A DNA stretch of 64,000 bases from Dokdonella sp. (GTDB taxonomy: Bacteria; Pseudomonadota; Gammaproteobacteria; Xanthomonadales; Rhodanobacteraceae): NCBI RefSeq assembly GCF_017744955.1, contig NZ_JAGIAG010000002.1, positions 310,001 through 374,000 of the forward strand, read 5' to 3'. Below the pieces are notes generated by a model that worked only from the letters and a program-made list of their open reading frames with translations, did not search any database and was not told where the DNA came from. This document shows, piece by piece, positions 10,000 to 19,879 of this stretch. Each line of letters opens with the position of its first letter. Within the stretch, counting starts at the first letter, position 1. Made by a program: the position numbers and the translations under genes.

Positions 10000-10157
10000 G
10001 GCGAAGTCTTCCTGTGGTCGAGGCTGATCGGGGTGGTTCGGATGCCGCGCGGCCTGCGGTCGATGCGACCTGCGAGGCGGCGGGATTCCACGAAACGTGC
10101 CGGCAAACCGGGGAGCGGAGCGTGCGCAACGCGACCCGCGGCGACGAGCGGGGCGAG

Positions 10158-10186
10158 ACTATACCGGCCGGTATAGGAATTGTCAC
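10158..10186 (-). promoter_or_regulatory. RND operon promoter with 18-bp palindromic operator
   Basis: On the minus strand GTGACA (plus 10181-10186), a 17-nt spacer and TATAGT (plus 10158-10163) form a strong sigma70-like promoter. The perfect palindrome CTATACCGGCCGGTATAG (10159-10176) covers the spacer and most of the -10. Palindromes with an ACCGGCCGGT-type core are typical of TetR-family operators that repress RND pumps. No TetR gene is in the window. Predicted transcription starts about 150 nt before the adaptor ATG. The 10000-10382 gap holds nothing else I can identify. Confidence 0.7.
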
Positions 10187-10382
10187 GCATGGTCCGGCGA
10201 TTCTGGCAGACCTCGCCGCACGAGTGTATGTCGATTGGTGACGCTTCCTTCACGCCGGGCGCGTCGCGCGTGATGTCGCGCGAACCGCATCACAGCTAGC
10301 GATCGGCCATGTCGAGGTGGAATAAGCAACGTGGGCGGCATATCCTTCGCGCCCCGCAGTTTCCCCCTCTTCGGAAGTCTTC

Positions 10383-13300
10383 ATGACCGCTCAAGGCGCC
10401 GCTGCCAACACGCCCGTCGATTCGATCCTCGCCCAGTATCCAGGCCAGCTCAGCGGCGCGCGACTGCGCGACGCGCAGGCGTTCACCAGCGAGTTCCTGC
10501 GCCGCGTGCCGGCCGACGAGCTGGATGCGCGCGGCGGCGCCGAATGGGCCGCGCTGGCGCTGGGCGTGCTCGACTTCGTGCGCGAGCGCCGCGGCGGCTC
10601 GGCCAAGGTGCGCGTGGCCAATGCGGTCGAGGGCGAGCACGGCTTCGAAGCCACCCGCACGCTGGTCGACGTGGTCACCGAGGACACGCCGTTCCTGGTC
10701 GATTCGGTCGGCATGGCGATCAACGCCTGCGGCCTGCAGGTGCATTCGGTGATCCATCCGATCTACCGCATCGCGCGCGATCCGGGCGGCCATCTGCTCA
10801 GCCTGGGCACCGGCGAAAGCGCCGCCGGCGCGGCGGAATCGGTGATGCACTTCGAGATCGACCGCGTCACCGAACCGGCCGAGCTGGAGCGCGTCAAGCG
10901 CGCGGTCTGCGCCGCGCTCGAGGATGTGCGCGCCGCGGTCGGCGACTGGAAGGCGATGCGCGAACGCATGCTCGGCATCGCCGACGGACTGGCGCAGGAA
11001 AAGCTGCCGGTCGACGCCGCCGGCGTCGCCGAAGGGCAGGAATTCCTGCGCTGGGCGGCGGACGACAACTTCACCTTCCTCGGCTACCGCGAGTACCGCG
11101 TCGAGAAGTCCGGCAGCGACGAAGTGCTGCAGGCGGTCGACGGTTCGGGCCTGGGCATCCTGCGCGGCGGCGAGCGCTCGCTCGCGCCGCGTTCGCTGCG
11201 CACCCTGGTCGCCAAGGACCTGCCGCAGTCCGGTTCGATGGACGCGATCATCCTGACCAAGACCAACGCGCGCGCCAACGTGCACCGCCCCGGCTACATG
11301 GACTACATCGGCGTGCTCGGCTTCGACGACGCCGGCGTGCCGGTGGTCGAGCGGCGCTTCCTCGGCCTGTTCACCACCGCTGCCTACATGGCGCGCCCGC
11401 AGGACGTGCCGCTGGTGCGGCGCAAGGTCGACGCGGTGATGCAGCGCTCCGGCCTGCGCCGCGATTCGCACTCCGGCAAGGCGCTGCGCCACGTGCTGGA
11501 ACTCCTGCCGCGCGACGAGCTGTTCCAGTGCAGCGAGGACGAGCTGTACGACGTCGCCACCGGCATCCTCGCCCTGCGCGAGCGGCCGCGTACGCGCCTG
11601 TTCGTGCGTCGCGACAAGTACGGGCGTTTCTTCTCCTGCCTGGTCTACCTGCCGCGCGACCGCTTCAACACCGAGGTGCGCGAGCGCATCGAGTCGACGC
11701 TGAAGCGCGCCTTCCACGGCGAGCGCATCGATTCGAGCATCCAGATCGGCGAATCGCCGCTGGCGATGCTGCATCTGGTCATCCGGCCCAAGCCCGGCGA
11801 CAAGTCGACCTACGACGTCGCCGAGCTGGAAGCGAAGATCGTGCACCTCGTGCGCAACTGGCACGACGACCTGCGCGACGCGCTGGTGCAGCGACACGGC
11901 GAGGACAAGGGCCTCAAGCTCGCCGCGCGCTACGGCCGCGCGCTGCCGATCGGCTACATCGAGGAGGTCACGCCGCACGTCGCCGCCGCCGACGTCGAGC
12001 TGGCCGCCTCGCTGCGCGACGCCGACGACATCCGCCTCAGCCTGCAGCGCTCGCGCCGCCGGCCCGACACGCTGCAGTTCAAGGTGTTCCGCCTCGGCAG
12101 CGCGATCGAGCTGTCGGAGGTCATCCCGTTGCTCGAGAACATGGGCGTGAAGGTGCTCACCGAGCAGCTCTACGAGCTCGACGTGCAGGGCAGCCAGCTG
12201 TACATCCAGGACATCGCGGTGCAGCCGGCGCAGCGCTTCGAGTTCGATCTCGACCAGGTGCGCGAGGCGTTCCAGAACGCGTTCGGCCAGATCTGGCGCG
12301 GCGCCGCCGAGAACGACGCGTTCAACAAGCTGATCCTGACCGCGCAGCTCGACTGGCGTCAGGTCGGCGTGCTGCGCGGCTATTGCAAATACCTGCTGCA
12401 GACCGGCGTGACCTACTCGCAGAGCTACATGGAGGAGACGCTGAACCGCTATCCGGCGATCGCGGGCCTCCTGGTCGAGCTGTTCGAGGCCGGCTTCGAT
12501 CCGAAGCGCGAAAGCGCCGGCAAGCCGGTCATCGAGGCGGCGCGCAAGCGCCTGGCCAAGGAGCTGCAGATCCTCGTCGCCGAGGACGTGCTGAAGGCGC
12601 AGCCGCGCCTGATCGACGACCTCGTCGCGGTGCGCGGCGAGCCGCGCGCGCAGCAGATCGCCACCATCGTCGCCTCGATCAAGAGCCTGCTCGAGCACGT
12701 CGCCAGCCTCGACGAGGACCGCATCCTGCGCGCCTACCTCGGCGTGATCGGCGCGACCTTGCGCACCAGCTACTACCAGCTGCACGACGGCGCTCCGGCG
12801 CACACCATCAGCTTCAAGTTCGACTCCTCCAAGGTGCCGGACCTGCCCAAGCCCAGGCCGTATCGCGAGATCTTCGTCTACGGCCCGCGCGTGGAAGGCG
12901 TGCACCTTCGCTTCGGCCCGGTCGCGCGCGGCGGCCTGCGCTGGTCGGATCGCCGCGAGGACTTCCGCACCGAGGTGCTCGGCCTGGTCAAGGCGCAGAT
13001 GGTCAAGAACACCGTCATCGTGCCGGTCGGCTCGAAGGGCGGCTTCTTCGTCAAGCGCCCGCCGGCGAGCGGCGAGCGCGACGCGGTGCTGGCCGAGGGC
13101 GTGGCGTGCTACCGCATGTTCATCAACGGCCTGCTCGACATCACCGACAACCTCGTCGACGGCGCCGTGGTGCCGCCGGAGAACGTGGTGCGCTACGACG
13201 GCGACGATCCGTACCTGGTGGTGGCGGCCGACAAGGGCACGGCGACGTTCTCCGACATCGCCAACGCGGTCAGCGCCGAGCACGGCTTCTGGCTCGGCGA

Positions 13301-15332
13301 CGCGTTCGCCTCCGGCGGTTCGGTCGGCTACGACCACAAGAAGATGGGCATCACTGCCCGCGGCGCCTGGGAATCGGTCAAGCGCCATTTCCGCGCGCTC
13401 GGCCACGACAGCCAGAGCGAGGACTTCACCTGCGTCGGCATCGGCGACATGTCCGGCGACGTGTTCGGCAACGGCATGCTGCTGTCCAGGCACATCCGGC
13501 TGGTCGCCGCGTTCGACCATCGCCACATCTTCATCGACCCGAACCCCGACGCGGCCACCTCGTTCGCCGAGCGCGAGCGCCTGTTCAACCTGCCGCGTTC
13601 GTCCTGGGCCGACTACGACACCAAGCTGATCTCCAAGGGCGGCGGCATCTACCCGCGCGGCGCGAAGACGATCGCGCTGTCGCCGGAGGCGAGCCGCGCG
13701 CTGGGCCTGGGCGAAAGCAGCGAACCGCTGACGCCGGCCGCGCTGATGAGCGCGATCCTGAAGGCGCCGGTCGACCTGCTCTGGAACGGCGGCATCGGCA
13801 CCTACGTCAAGGCCGAATCGGAGACCAACGCCGACGTCGGCGACCGCGCCAACAACGCGCTGCGCGTCAACGGCGGCGAGCTGCACTGCAAGGTGGTCGG
13901 CGAGGGCGGCAACCTCGGCTTCACGCAGAAGGGCCGCATCGAGGCCGCGCGCAAGGGCGTGCTGCTGAACACCGACTTCATCGACAACTCGGCCGGCGTG
14001 GACACCTCCGATCACGAGGTCAACATCAAGATCCTGCTCAACGACGCCGTGCAGCGCGAAGAGCTGACGCTGGAGCAGCGCAACACGCTGCTCGCGGCGA
14101 TGACCGACGAAGTCGGCCGCCTGGTGCTCGCCGACAACTACCGCCAGAACCAGGCGATCACGGTGATGGAGCACATGTCGGCGCAACGCCTCGGCTCGAA
14201 CGCGCACTTCATCCGCGTGCTCGAATCGGAAGGCCTGCTCGACCGCCAGATCGAGTTCCTGCCGAGCGACGCGGAACTGTCCGAGCGCAAGGCGCGCCAC
14301 CAGGGCATGACGCGGCCGGAACTGGCGGTGCTGCTGTCCTACTCCAAGCTCAAGCTGTTCGAGCAGTTGCTCGACTCCGACGTGCCGGAGGATCCGTTCC
14401 TGTCGAAGGAACTGGTGCGCTACTTCCCCGAGCCGCTGCAGGCCAAGTACGCCGACCACATGCAGCGTCATCGCCTGAAGCGCGAGATCATCGCCACCGC
14501 GGTGACCAACTCGATGGTCAACCGCATGGACGCGACCTTCGTGCTGCGCATGCAGGAAGACACCGGCCAGCCGCCGGCGGCGATCGCCAAGGCGTACTCG
14601 GCGGTGCGCGAGATCGTCGACTCGCGCGGACTGTGGGCCGAGATCGAAGCGCTCGACGGCAAGATCGCCGAGAGCGTGCAGATCGACGCGCTGCTGAAGA
14701 TCTGGGACCTGCAGCGCAACCTGACGCGCTGGCTGCTCAACCATCGCGGCGGTGCCCTCGACATCGCCGGCATCGTCGAGCGCTACGCGCCCGGCGTGGG
14801 CGAGCTGCGCGCGGCGACGCCGAAGGTGCTCACCGCGACCGGCCGCGCCGACTACGAGGTCGACGTCGAGAAGTGGCAGGGCATGGACGTGCCGGAGTCG
14901 CTGGCGAAGCGCCTCGCCGCGCTGCCGGTGCTCGGCGTCTCCTTCGACATCGTCGAGGTTGCGCGCGAGGTCGGCAAGCCGGTCGAGCGCGTCGCTTCGG
15001 TGTTCTTCGAACTCGGCCAGGCGCTCGACATCGACGGCCTGCGCCGGCAGATCGAAGGCCTGCCGGTCGACAGCCGCTGGCACGCGCAGGCGCGCGGCTC
15101 GCTGCGCGACGAACTCGCCGCCCAGCATCGCGCGCTCGCCGCGCAGATCCTCGCCGACGCGTCCGACAAGGTCGCCGACCCGGTCGCGCCGTGGCTGGAG
15201 CGCGACGATCCGACGCTGAAGTTCACCCTCGGCCTGCTCGGCGAAATCCGCAGCCAGTCGGTCGACTATCCGATCGCCTCGGTCGCGCTGCGCCGCTTCG
15301 CGCAGCTCGTGCAGGCGTCGGCGAAGAGCTGA
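10383..15332 (+). CDS. gdhB: NAD-specific glutamate dehydrogenase, large (180-kDa) type
   Basis: 1649 aa, the length of the large bacterial NAD-GDH class found in Pseudomonas, Xanthomonas and Caulobacter. It has a long N-terminal ACT-rich regulatory region (about residues 1-700). The dehydrogenase core includes GPVARGGLRWSDRREDFRTE, the catalytic-Lys segment PVGSKGGFF (K885), GIGDMSGDVFGNGMLLS and LLWNGGIGTYVKA. It catalyses L-glutamate + NAD+ to 2-oxoglutarate + NH4+ in the cytoplasm, mainly for amino-acid catabolism. ATG 10383 has GGAAG upstream. It is transcribed divergently from the efflux operon. Confidence 0.96.
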   Translation: MTAQGAAANTPVDSILAQYPGQLSGARLRDAQAFTSEFLRRVPADELDARGGAEWAALALGVLDFVRERRGGSAKVRVANAVEGEHGFEATRTLVDVVTEDTPFLVDSVGMAINACGLQVHSVIHPIYRIARDPGGHLLSLGTGESAAGAAESVMHFEIDRVTEPAELERVKRAVCAALEDVRAAVGDWKAMRERMLGIADGLAQEKLPVDAAGVAEGQEFLRWAADDNFTFLGYREYRVEKSGSDEVLQAVDGSGLGILRGGERSLAPRSLRTLVAKDLPQSGSMDAIILTKTNARANVHRPGYMDYIGVLGFDDAGVPVVERRFLGLFTTAAYMARPQDVPLVRRKVDAVMQRSGLRRDSHSGKALRHVLELLPRDELFQCSEDELYDVATGILALRERPRTRLFVRRDKYGRFFSCLVYLPRDRFNTEVRERIESTLKRAFHGERIDSSIQIGESPLAMLHLVIRPKPGDKSTYDVAELEAKIVHLVRNWHDDLRDALVQRHGEDKGLKLAARYGRALPIGYIEEVTPHVAAADVELAASLRDADDIRLSLQRSRRRPDTLQFKVFRLGSAIELSEVIPLLENMGVKVLTEQLYELDVQGSQLYIQDIAVQPAQRFEFDLDQVREAFQNAFGQIWRGAAENDAFNKLILTAQLDWRQVGVLRGYCKYLLQTGVTYSQSYMEETLNRYPAIAGLLVELFEAGFDPKRESAGKPVIEAARKRLAKELQILVAEDVLKAQPRLIDDLVAVRGEPRAQQIATIVASIKSLLEHVASLDEDRILRAYLGVIGATLRTSYYQLHDGAPAHTISFKFDSSKVPDLPKPRPYREIFVYGPRVEGVHLRFGPVARGGLRWSDRREDFRTEVLGLVKAQMVKNTVIVPVGSKGGFFVKRPPASGERDAVLAEGVACYRMFINGLLDITDNLVDGAVVPPENVVRYDGDDPYLVVAADKGTATFSDIANAVSAEHGFWLGDAFASGGSVGYDHKKMGITARGAWESVKRHFRALGHDSQSEDFTCVGIGDMSGDVFGNGMLLSRHIRLVAAFDHRHIFIDPNPDAATSFAERERLFNLPRSSWADYDTKLISKGGGIYPRGAKTIALSPEASRALGLGESSEPLTPAALMSAILKAPVDLLWNGGIGTYVKAESETNADVGDRANNALRVNGGELHCKVVGEGGNLGFTQKGRIEAARKGVLLNTDFIDNSAGVDTSDHEVNIKILLNDAVQREELTLEQRNTLLAAMTDEVGRLVLADNYRQNQAITVMEHMSAQRLGSNAHFIRVLESEGLLDRQIEFLPSDAELSERKARHQGMTRPELAVLLSYSKLKLFEQLLDSDVPEDPFLSKELVRYFPEPLQAKYADHMQRHRLKREIIATAVTNSMVNRMDATFVLRMQEDTGQPPAAIAKAYSAVREIVDSRGLWAEIEALDGKIAESVQIDALLKIWDLQRNLTRWLLNHRGGALDIAGIVERYAPGVGELRAATPKVLTATGRADYEVDVEKWQGMDVPESLAKRLAALPVLGVSFDIVEVAREVGKPVERVASVFFELGQALDIDGLRRQIEGLPVDSRWHAQARGSLRDELAAQHRALAAQILADASDKVADPVAPWLERDDPTLKFTLGLLGEIRSQSVDYPIASVALRRFAQLVQASAKS

Positions 15333-15354
15333 GATCCGCGGAAGGCGCGAAGGT

Positions 15355-15378
15355 GACCGGGCCGGAAGCAGCCCGGTC
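15355..15378 (+). other. Stem-loop between gdhB and the DUF6498 gene
   Basis: GACCGGGC (15355-15362) and GCCCGGTC (15371-15378) pair around an 8-nt loop. There is no T tract. The stem ends right before the GGGGAGGGG Shine-Dalgarno of the next gene, so it may attenuate readthrough or affect translation of that gene. Confidence 0.4.
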
Positions 15379-15392
15379 CGGGGGAGGGGACG

Positions 15393-16094
15393 TTGGCGCC
15401 GAGCGCGTTGCCGTCGCTGTCGCAGCATCTGCGCGAGTTCGCCTCGCGGCGCGAGGCGTGGCTGGTGCTCGCGCGCAACCTGGTTCCGGTCGTCGGCATC
15501 TACGCCTTCGGCTGGTCGGCGCCGCTCGCCGTCTTCAACTACTGGTTCGACGGCCTCAGCGCGCTGGCCGCGATCGTCGCCGCGCTGGTGCCGCGCGCGT
15601 TGCGCGAGACGCGTTCGCGCGCCGACGGCCCGCTCAAGTCGTGGCTGGGCGGGCTCCTGGTCTGGCTCGTGCTCGTCGGCATTCTGGGCCTGCCGTATTG
15701 GGGTGCGCTGGCGGCGCTGCACGAGGGGCCGCTGTCGTCCGGCTTGTTCCGACAAGTCGCGCACTCGCCGCAACTGCTGCTGACCTTCGGCATGATCGCG
15801 GCGACGCACGCCTGGAACGCGTTCCACGCCGGCTACGACGCGCTGCCGGAGAGCGAGCTGAAGCAGCGCGTGCGCTGGGACGTGTACCTGCTCGTGCTGC
15901 GCGCGGTGGCGATGTTCCTGATGGCCTCCTCGATCCTCGCCCTCGTGCTGGTGCCGGCGATGGCCCTGCTGCTCAGCTACTTCGAGATCTGGCCGGAGCG
16001 CGTGCTGACGACGATGTTCGGCGACGCGTCGAAGCTGCACGAATACGATCCGGATCGATCGTCGCCCCGACGTCGCCGTCGCGACGCGTCCTGA
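15393..16094 (+). CDS. DUF6498-like multi-pass membrane protein
   Basis: 233 aa with four to five hydrophobic segments: [58 protein letters not shown] and [11 protein letters not shown]. The C-terminus is Arg-rich and cytoplasmic ([11 protein letters not shown]). It resembles DUF6498 inner-membrane proteins; function is unknown. The start is TTG at 15393, chosen because a strong GGGGAGGGG ribosome-binding site sits exactly 3 nt upstream and no ATG is suitable. It lies between gdhB and nadK, all on the plus strand, possibly cotranscribed. Confidence 0.7.
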   Translation: MAPSALPSLSQHLREFASRREAWLVLARNLVPVVGIYAFGWSAPLAVFNYWFDGLSALAAIVAALVPRALRETRSRADGPLKSWLGGLLVWLVLVGILGLPYWGALAALHEGPLSSGLFRQVAHSPQLLLTFGMIAATHAWNAFHAGYDALPESELKQRVRWDVYLLVLRAVAMFLMASSILALVLVPAMALLLSYFEIWPERVLTTMFGDASKLHEYDPDRSSPRRRRRDAS

Positions 16095-16137
16095 TCGCCG
16101 ACGCCTGCTAAGCTTCGCGCATCCAGCGGGGAGCCAC

Positions 16138-16905
16138 GTGGACACGCATCGCATCGCATTCGTCGCCAGCCCGACCGAGGAAGCGCAAGCCGCGTTGGCG
16201 GCGCTCGGCAAGCGCTACGGCGACGCGCCGCTGGACCAGGCCGACGTCATCGTCGCGCTCGGCGGCGACGGTTTCATGCTGCGCACCTTGCATCGGCACC
16301 GCGCGCGCGGCTTGCCGGTGTACGGCATGAAGCTCGGCACGATCGGGTTCCTGATGAACCAGCATCATCTGGACGACCTGCCCGAGCGCATCGCCAGCGC
16401 GCGCGCGACGGTGCTGCGGCCGCTGGTGATGGACGCGATCACCGAGTCGGGCAGCAGCGCCACCGCGCTCGCCTTCAACGAGGTCTCGCTGCTGCGCCAG
16501 ACCAAGCAGGCCGCGCACGTGCGCGTCGCGCTGAACGGCGCGGTCAAGCTCGACGAACTGATCTGCGACGGCCTGCTGGTGGCGACGCCGGCCGGCTCCA
16601 CCGCCTACAACCTGTCCGCGCACGGCCCGATCCTGCCGTTCGGTTCGCAACTGCTGGCGATGACGCCGATCAGCCCGTTCCGGCCGCGGCGCTGGCGCGG
16701 CGCGATCCTGCCGTCGCACGGCGAGATCGCGATCGAGATCCTCGATCCGTACAAGCGCCCGGTCAGCGCGACCGCCGACTCGAACGAGGTGCGCGACGTG
16801 GTCGAGGTGCGCATCCGCGAGTCGCGCGAAGAGACCATGACCCTGCTGTTCGACCCCGAGCACGGCTTGGAAGAGCGCATCCTCAACGAGCAGTTCGAGC
16901 TGTAG
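16138..16905 (+). CDS. nadK: NAD kinase
   Basis: 255 aa. It phosphorylates NAD+ to NADP+ with ATP in the cytoplasm. [11 protein letters not shown] (GGDG at residues 42-45), the substrate-binding NEVSLLR, and the Gly-rich [19 protein letters not shown] are the NAD-kinase signatures. It is slightly shorter than E. coli NadK (292 aa) but matches the shorter proteobacterial form. The start is GTG 16138 with GGGGAG 5 nt upstream. The next gene begins 7 bp after the stop, so the two are likely cotranscribed. Confidence 0.95.
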   Translation: MDTHRIAFVASPTEEAQAALAALGKRYGDAPLDQADVIVALGGDGFMLRTLHRHRARGLPVYGMKLGTIGFLMNQHHLDDLPERIASARATVLRPLVMDAITESGSSATALAFNEVSLLRQTKQAAHVRVALNGAVKLDELICDGLLVATPAGSTAYNLSAHGPILPFGSQLLAMTPISPFRPRRWRGAILPSHGEIAIEILDPYKRPVSATADSNEVRDVVEVRIRESREETMTLLFDPEHGLEERILNEQFEL

Positions 16906-16912
16906 CGCACGA

Positions 16913-17956
16913 ATGCCGCTGCGCTGGCTGGCGATCCTGTGCATGCTCGCCGCGACCAGCGCCTGTTCGAGCCTGCGCTACTACGCGCACGTAACGCACG
17001 GACAGGTCGCCCTGCTGGTGCAGCGCGAGAAGGTCGCCGACGTCGTCGCCGATTCGCGGCGCGACGAAACGCTGCGCCGGCGGCTCGCGCAGACGCAGGC
17101 GGCGCGCCTGTTCGCCTCCGACCGGCTCGACCTGCCGCGCAACCGCAGCTACACCAGCTACGTCGAACTCGGCCGTCCGTACGTGACCTGGAACGTGTTC
17201 GCGACAGCGGAGTTCTCGGTCGAGCCGCTCGCGCACTGCTTCCCGTTCGCCGGCTGCGTCGCCTATCGCGGCTACTTCCAGCGCGAACGCGCCGAGCGCG
17301 AGGCTTCGCGGCTGGCCGCGCTGGGCAAGGACACCGCCGTCGAAGGCGCGACGGCGTACTCGACGCTCGGCTGGTTCTCCGATCCGATCCTCTCCAGCAT
17401 GCTGCGCTGGAACGACGACGAACTCGACGGCACGATCTTCCACGAACTCGCGCACCAGAAGCTCTACGTGCAGGACGACACGCCGTTCAACGAGTCCTAC
17501 GCCAGCTTCGTGCAGGAGCAGGGCGTTCGCGAATGGCGCGCGGCGCGCGGCCTGCCGGCGCCGGACGAAGGCGAGCGCGCGCGCGACACGGCGTTCACGC
17601 AGTTGGTGCTCGACCTGCGCGACCGGCTCGAGGCGCTGTATGCGACCGAACGGCCGGCGGCGCGGATGCGCGCGGACAAGGAGGCCGAATTCGCCGCGTT
17701 CCGCCGACGCTACGCGCAGCTGCGCGACACGCAGTGGCAGGGCAGCCCGCGCTACGACCGCTGGGTCGGCGCGCCGCTGAACAACGCGAAACTGGTGCCG
17801 TTCGGCCTGTACGAGCGTTGGGTGCCGGCGTTCGAGCGGTTGTTCCGCGAGGCCGGCGGCGCCTGGGCGGCGTTCCACGCGCGCGCGAAGGCGCTGGCGG
17901 CGTTGCCGAAGGCCGCGCGCGAGGAGGAACTGGCGCGGCTCGCGTCCGGATCCTGA
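16913..17956 (+). CDS. Putative zinc aminopeptidase lipoprotein (PF10023-like)
   Basis: 347 aa. The signal peptide ends in AATSAC, so the product is a likely lipoprotein. The zinc motif HELAH is at residues 177-181, followed by NESYASFVQEQGVREW, which supplies the downstream Glu typical of this family of predicted aminopeptidases. The region LRYYAHVTHGQVALL right after the signal is a strong family hallmark. Likely periplasmic. It follows nadK by 7 bp. The substrate is unknown. Confidence 0.82.
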   Translation: MPLRWLAILCMLAATSACSSLRYYAHVTHGQVALLVQREKVADVVADSRRDETLRRRLAQTQAARLFASDRLDLPRNRSYTSYVELGRPYVTWNVFATAEFSVEPLAHCFPFAGCVAYRGYFQRERAEREASRLAALGKDTAVEGATAYSTLGWFSDPILSSMLRWNDDELDGTIFHELAHQKLYVQDDTPFNESYASFVQEQGVREWRAARGLPAPDEGERARDTAFTQLVLDLRDRLEALYATERPAARMRADKEAEFAAFRRRYAQLRDTQWQGSPRYDRWVGAPLNNAKLVPFGLYERWVPAFERLFREAGGAWAAFHARAKALAALPKAAREEELARLASGS

Positions 17957-18049
17957 ACGTCGTTGCCGGGGATGGTTGATTGCGACGGCTCAGCGCTTAT
18001 TTACTGGGGGAGGCGTAAGGTGCGCCGTCGAAGTGTGGAGGGTTGCGCC

Positions 18050-18535
18050 ATGAAGGGTCGGTTGAAAACGGGTTTTCTCAAGGCGGGCCTGCTGCTGGCG
18101 CTGCCGTTCGGCCTCGCCGGCTGCTACTACGAGCCGGGCTACTACACGCGCGGCGACGCCTACTACGGCGCTTCGTACTCCGACGGCGGCTACTACGGCC
18201 CGGGCTACTACGACTACTACGGGCCGGGTTACTACGGGCCTTCGTGGGGCATCGGGTATTACTACTACGACTACGACGGTCATCGCCATCGTCGCGACCG
18301 CGATTGGAATCACGGCGACGGCTGGAACGGCAACCGCGGAAACTGGCGTCCGCCGGCGCACGGCGCGAGGCCGTCGCCCGGGACTTCGTTCAATGCTCCG
18401 CGTGCCGGCAGCGGCCGCATGATGGCGCCGTCGCGCAGCAGCGCACCGGCGCGCAGCAGCGCTCCCGTGCGCAGCAGCGTCCCCCGGGCCGCGGCGCCGG
18501 CGCGCAGCTCGACACCGACGCGGTCGCAGCGCTAA
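18050..18535 (+). CDS. Tyr/Gly-rich lipoprotein with Ser-Ala-Pro-Arg repeat tail
   Basis: 161 aa. The lipobox FGLAGC follows a short signal. The mature N-terminal half is extremely rich in Tyr and Gly (repeats of GYY, YYGPGYY). It is followed by a His/Arg/Asp patch (DGHRHRRDRDWNHGDGWNG) and a C-terminal tail with repeated SSAPARSS units. GGAGG 9 nt before ATG 18050 fixes the start. I recognise no catalytic domain. Low-complexity envelope lipoproteins of this type occur widely in this order. It is convergent with the DUF1615 gene, separated by paired stem-loops. Confidence 0.7.
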   Translation: MKGRLKTGFLKAGLLLALPFGLAGCYYEPGYYTRGDAYYGASYSDGGYYGPGYYDYYGPGYYGPSWGIGYYYYDYDGHRHRRDRDWNHGDGWNGNRGNWRPPAHGARPSPGTSFNAPRAGSGRMMAPSRSSAPARSSAPVRSSVPRAAAPARSSTPTRSQR

Positions 18536-18557
18536 GGAACCCGCTAGGTTCACCGCA

Positions 18558-18618
18558 TTCCGCGAAAGCGGAAATCCACGATGGAATCTCACGCGTGCCC
18601 GCTTTTGCGGGCACGCGT
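18558..18618. repeat. REP-like paired hairpins / bidirectional terminator
   Basis: Two stem-loops: TTCCGC-GAAA-GCGGAA (18558-18573) and a perfect 12-bp stem ACGCGTGCCCGC-TTTT-GCGGGCACGCGT (18591-18618). The first belongs to the same family as 43011-43094 (CATTCCCGCGAAAGCGG type). It fills the gap between two convergent genes, so it may end transcription from both sides. Confidence 0.7.
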
Positions 18619-18643
18619 CTTGAGGGCGCGGGCGCTTTGTCGT

Positions 18644-19771
18644 CTACACGCCGCCGCCGGCCTTCCCAAGACAGGTGCGATAGCGCTGATCGACGCGCGT
18701 CGCGAACCATTCGGTAGTCAGCTTGCGCGTGATCTTCGGACTCTTCAGGTCGATGCGCGGCATCATTGCGCGCGGCAACGGCTTGCGTTCCTGCCGTTCG
18801 GCCAGTGCGAACACGCGCTCGTACAGCGTGCTCTTTTCGAAGTCCGCCTCCTCGCCGCGTTTCAGCGCACGATGGATCTGCGCGTCGCTGAAGTCGATCT
18901 GCTTGCCGAGCGAACGCACGGCCAGTTCGGTAGCGCCGGGCTTGTCGTCTTCGTAGTCGACCAGGTCGCCGTCGAGCGCGAGCGGAATACCGGAAGCGAG
19001 AACCACCGCGTTCTGGAACGCCGCGTTGCGGCTGGCGTAGAAGCCGGCGTTGAAGTCGGCGAAGCGGTAGATCATGCGGTCGTAGGCGGCCGGATAGCCG
19101 AGCAGGTGGGCGATACCGAAGTAGACGCCGCCGCGGCGGCTGAACAGCTCGTGGCGGATCGAGTCCTGCGTCGCGTACGGGTAGGGGTGTTCGCGCGCGT
19201 GCCGCTCGGCGAAGGCGACGCTGACCTGCATCGGCCCGCCGGTGCGCACCGGGTTGGACCCGGCGAACAGACGCTGGCCGAGCGGGATGCGGTCGATCAG
19301 GTCCTCATAGACCAGGCTCAGCTCGCGTTCGGTGCGCACCGCGGCGATGCGGTCGGCGTAGCTTTTCCCGTTCGACGACTTCAGCGCCAGCGCGCCGCGC
19401 ACCAGCAGCTGCGGCACGTGATGCTGCTCGGCGCGGCGGTCGATCTCGGCGCGCGCGATCCTGCCGAGATTCGGCACCGCCGGATCGACGCTGAAGGTCG
19501 ATTCCTGCTCGATCACGGCCAGGCTCGCGCACAGGTTCTGCGTGCTCGGCTCCACGCCGAGGGCGGCGAATGCGGCCGTGATGTCGGTGGCCCAGCCGCT
19601 CCTGTCCTTCGCGCCGGCCGGCATCAGGCGCACGATTTCCGCGCGCACGTCGGCGGGACGGCGCGCTGGAGCGACGGGTTTCTGCGTGGCGCAGCCGGCG
19701 AGCAGGGCGAGCGTCGCGAGAACGACGGCGCCGCACCGCGCCGTCCGCATCGGGGGGCGAATCGGAGACAT
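18644..19771 (-). CDS. DUF1615-family lipoprotein
   Basis: 375 aa. The signal peptide ends with LALLAGC (Cys27). The mature protein contains CASLAVIEQESTF, QVSVAF, HELFSRRGGVYFGIAHLL and YRFADFNAGFYASRNAAFQ. I recognise these as the DUF1615 family, whose fold resembles lysozyme-like or murein-active proteins (the EQES region is Glu-containing, as in lytic enzymes). Function is unproven. It is a predicted outer-membrane lipoprotein. Its start at 19771 gives a slightly long n-region; MRTARCG 21 bases downstream is an alternative. Confidence 0.8.
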   Translation of the reverse strand: MSPIRPPMRTARCGAVVLATLALLAGCATQKPVAPARRPADVRAEIVRLMPAGAKDRSGWATDITAAFAALGVEPSTQNLCASLAVIEQESTFSVDPAVPNLGRIARAEIDRRAEQHHVPQLLVRGALALKSSNGKSYADRIAAVRTERELSLVYEDLIDRIPLGQRLFAGSNPVRTGGPMQVSVAFAERHAREHPYPYATQDSIRHELFSRRGGVYFGIAHLLGYPAAYDRMIYRFADFNAGFYASRNAAFQNAVVLASGIPLALDGDLVDYEDDKPGATELAVRSLGKQIDFSDAQIHRALKRGEEADFEKSTLYERVFALAERQERKPLPRAMMPRIDLKSPKITRKLTTEWFATRVDQRYRTCLGKAGGGV

Positions 19772-19879
19772 GGCGCGCTTATTAAGCCAGGTCTCCCGTC
19801 TTGTCCATCCGCGGCGCCGCGCATGGCGGCTTCTTTGCGAATGTTTGCTTGGTGAGCAATGCGGAGTCCCGCGCTTCCC

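Noticed and set aside
5461..10176. A 1571-codon open frame on the plus strand over the RND operon
   Set aside because: It is antisense to two intact genes with full motif sets. It is an Arg/His/Ala-rich shadow caused by high GC. It has no ribosome-binding site or protein-like pattern.
10296..16211. A 1971-codon open frame on the minus strand over gdhB
   Set aside because: Shadow of gdhB; low-complexity His/Arg/Asp composition, no recognised domain.
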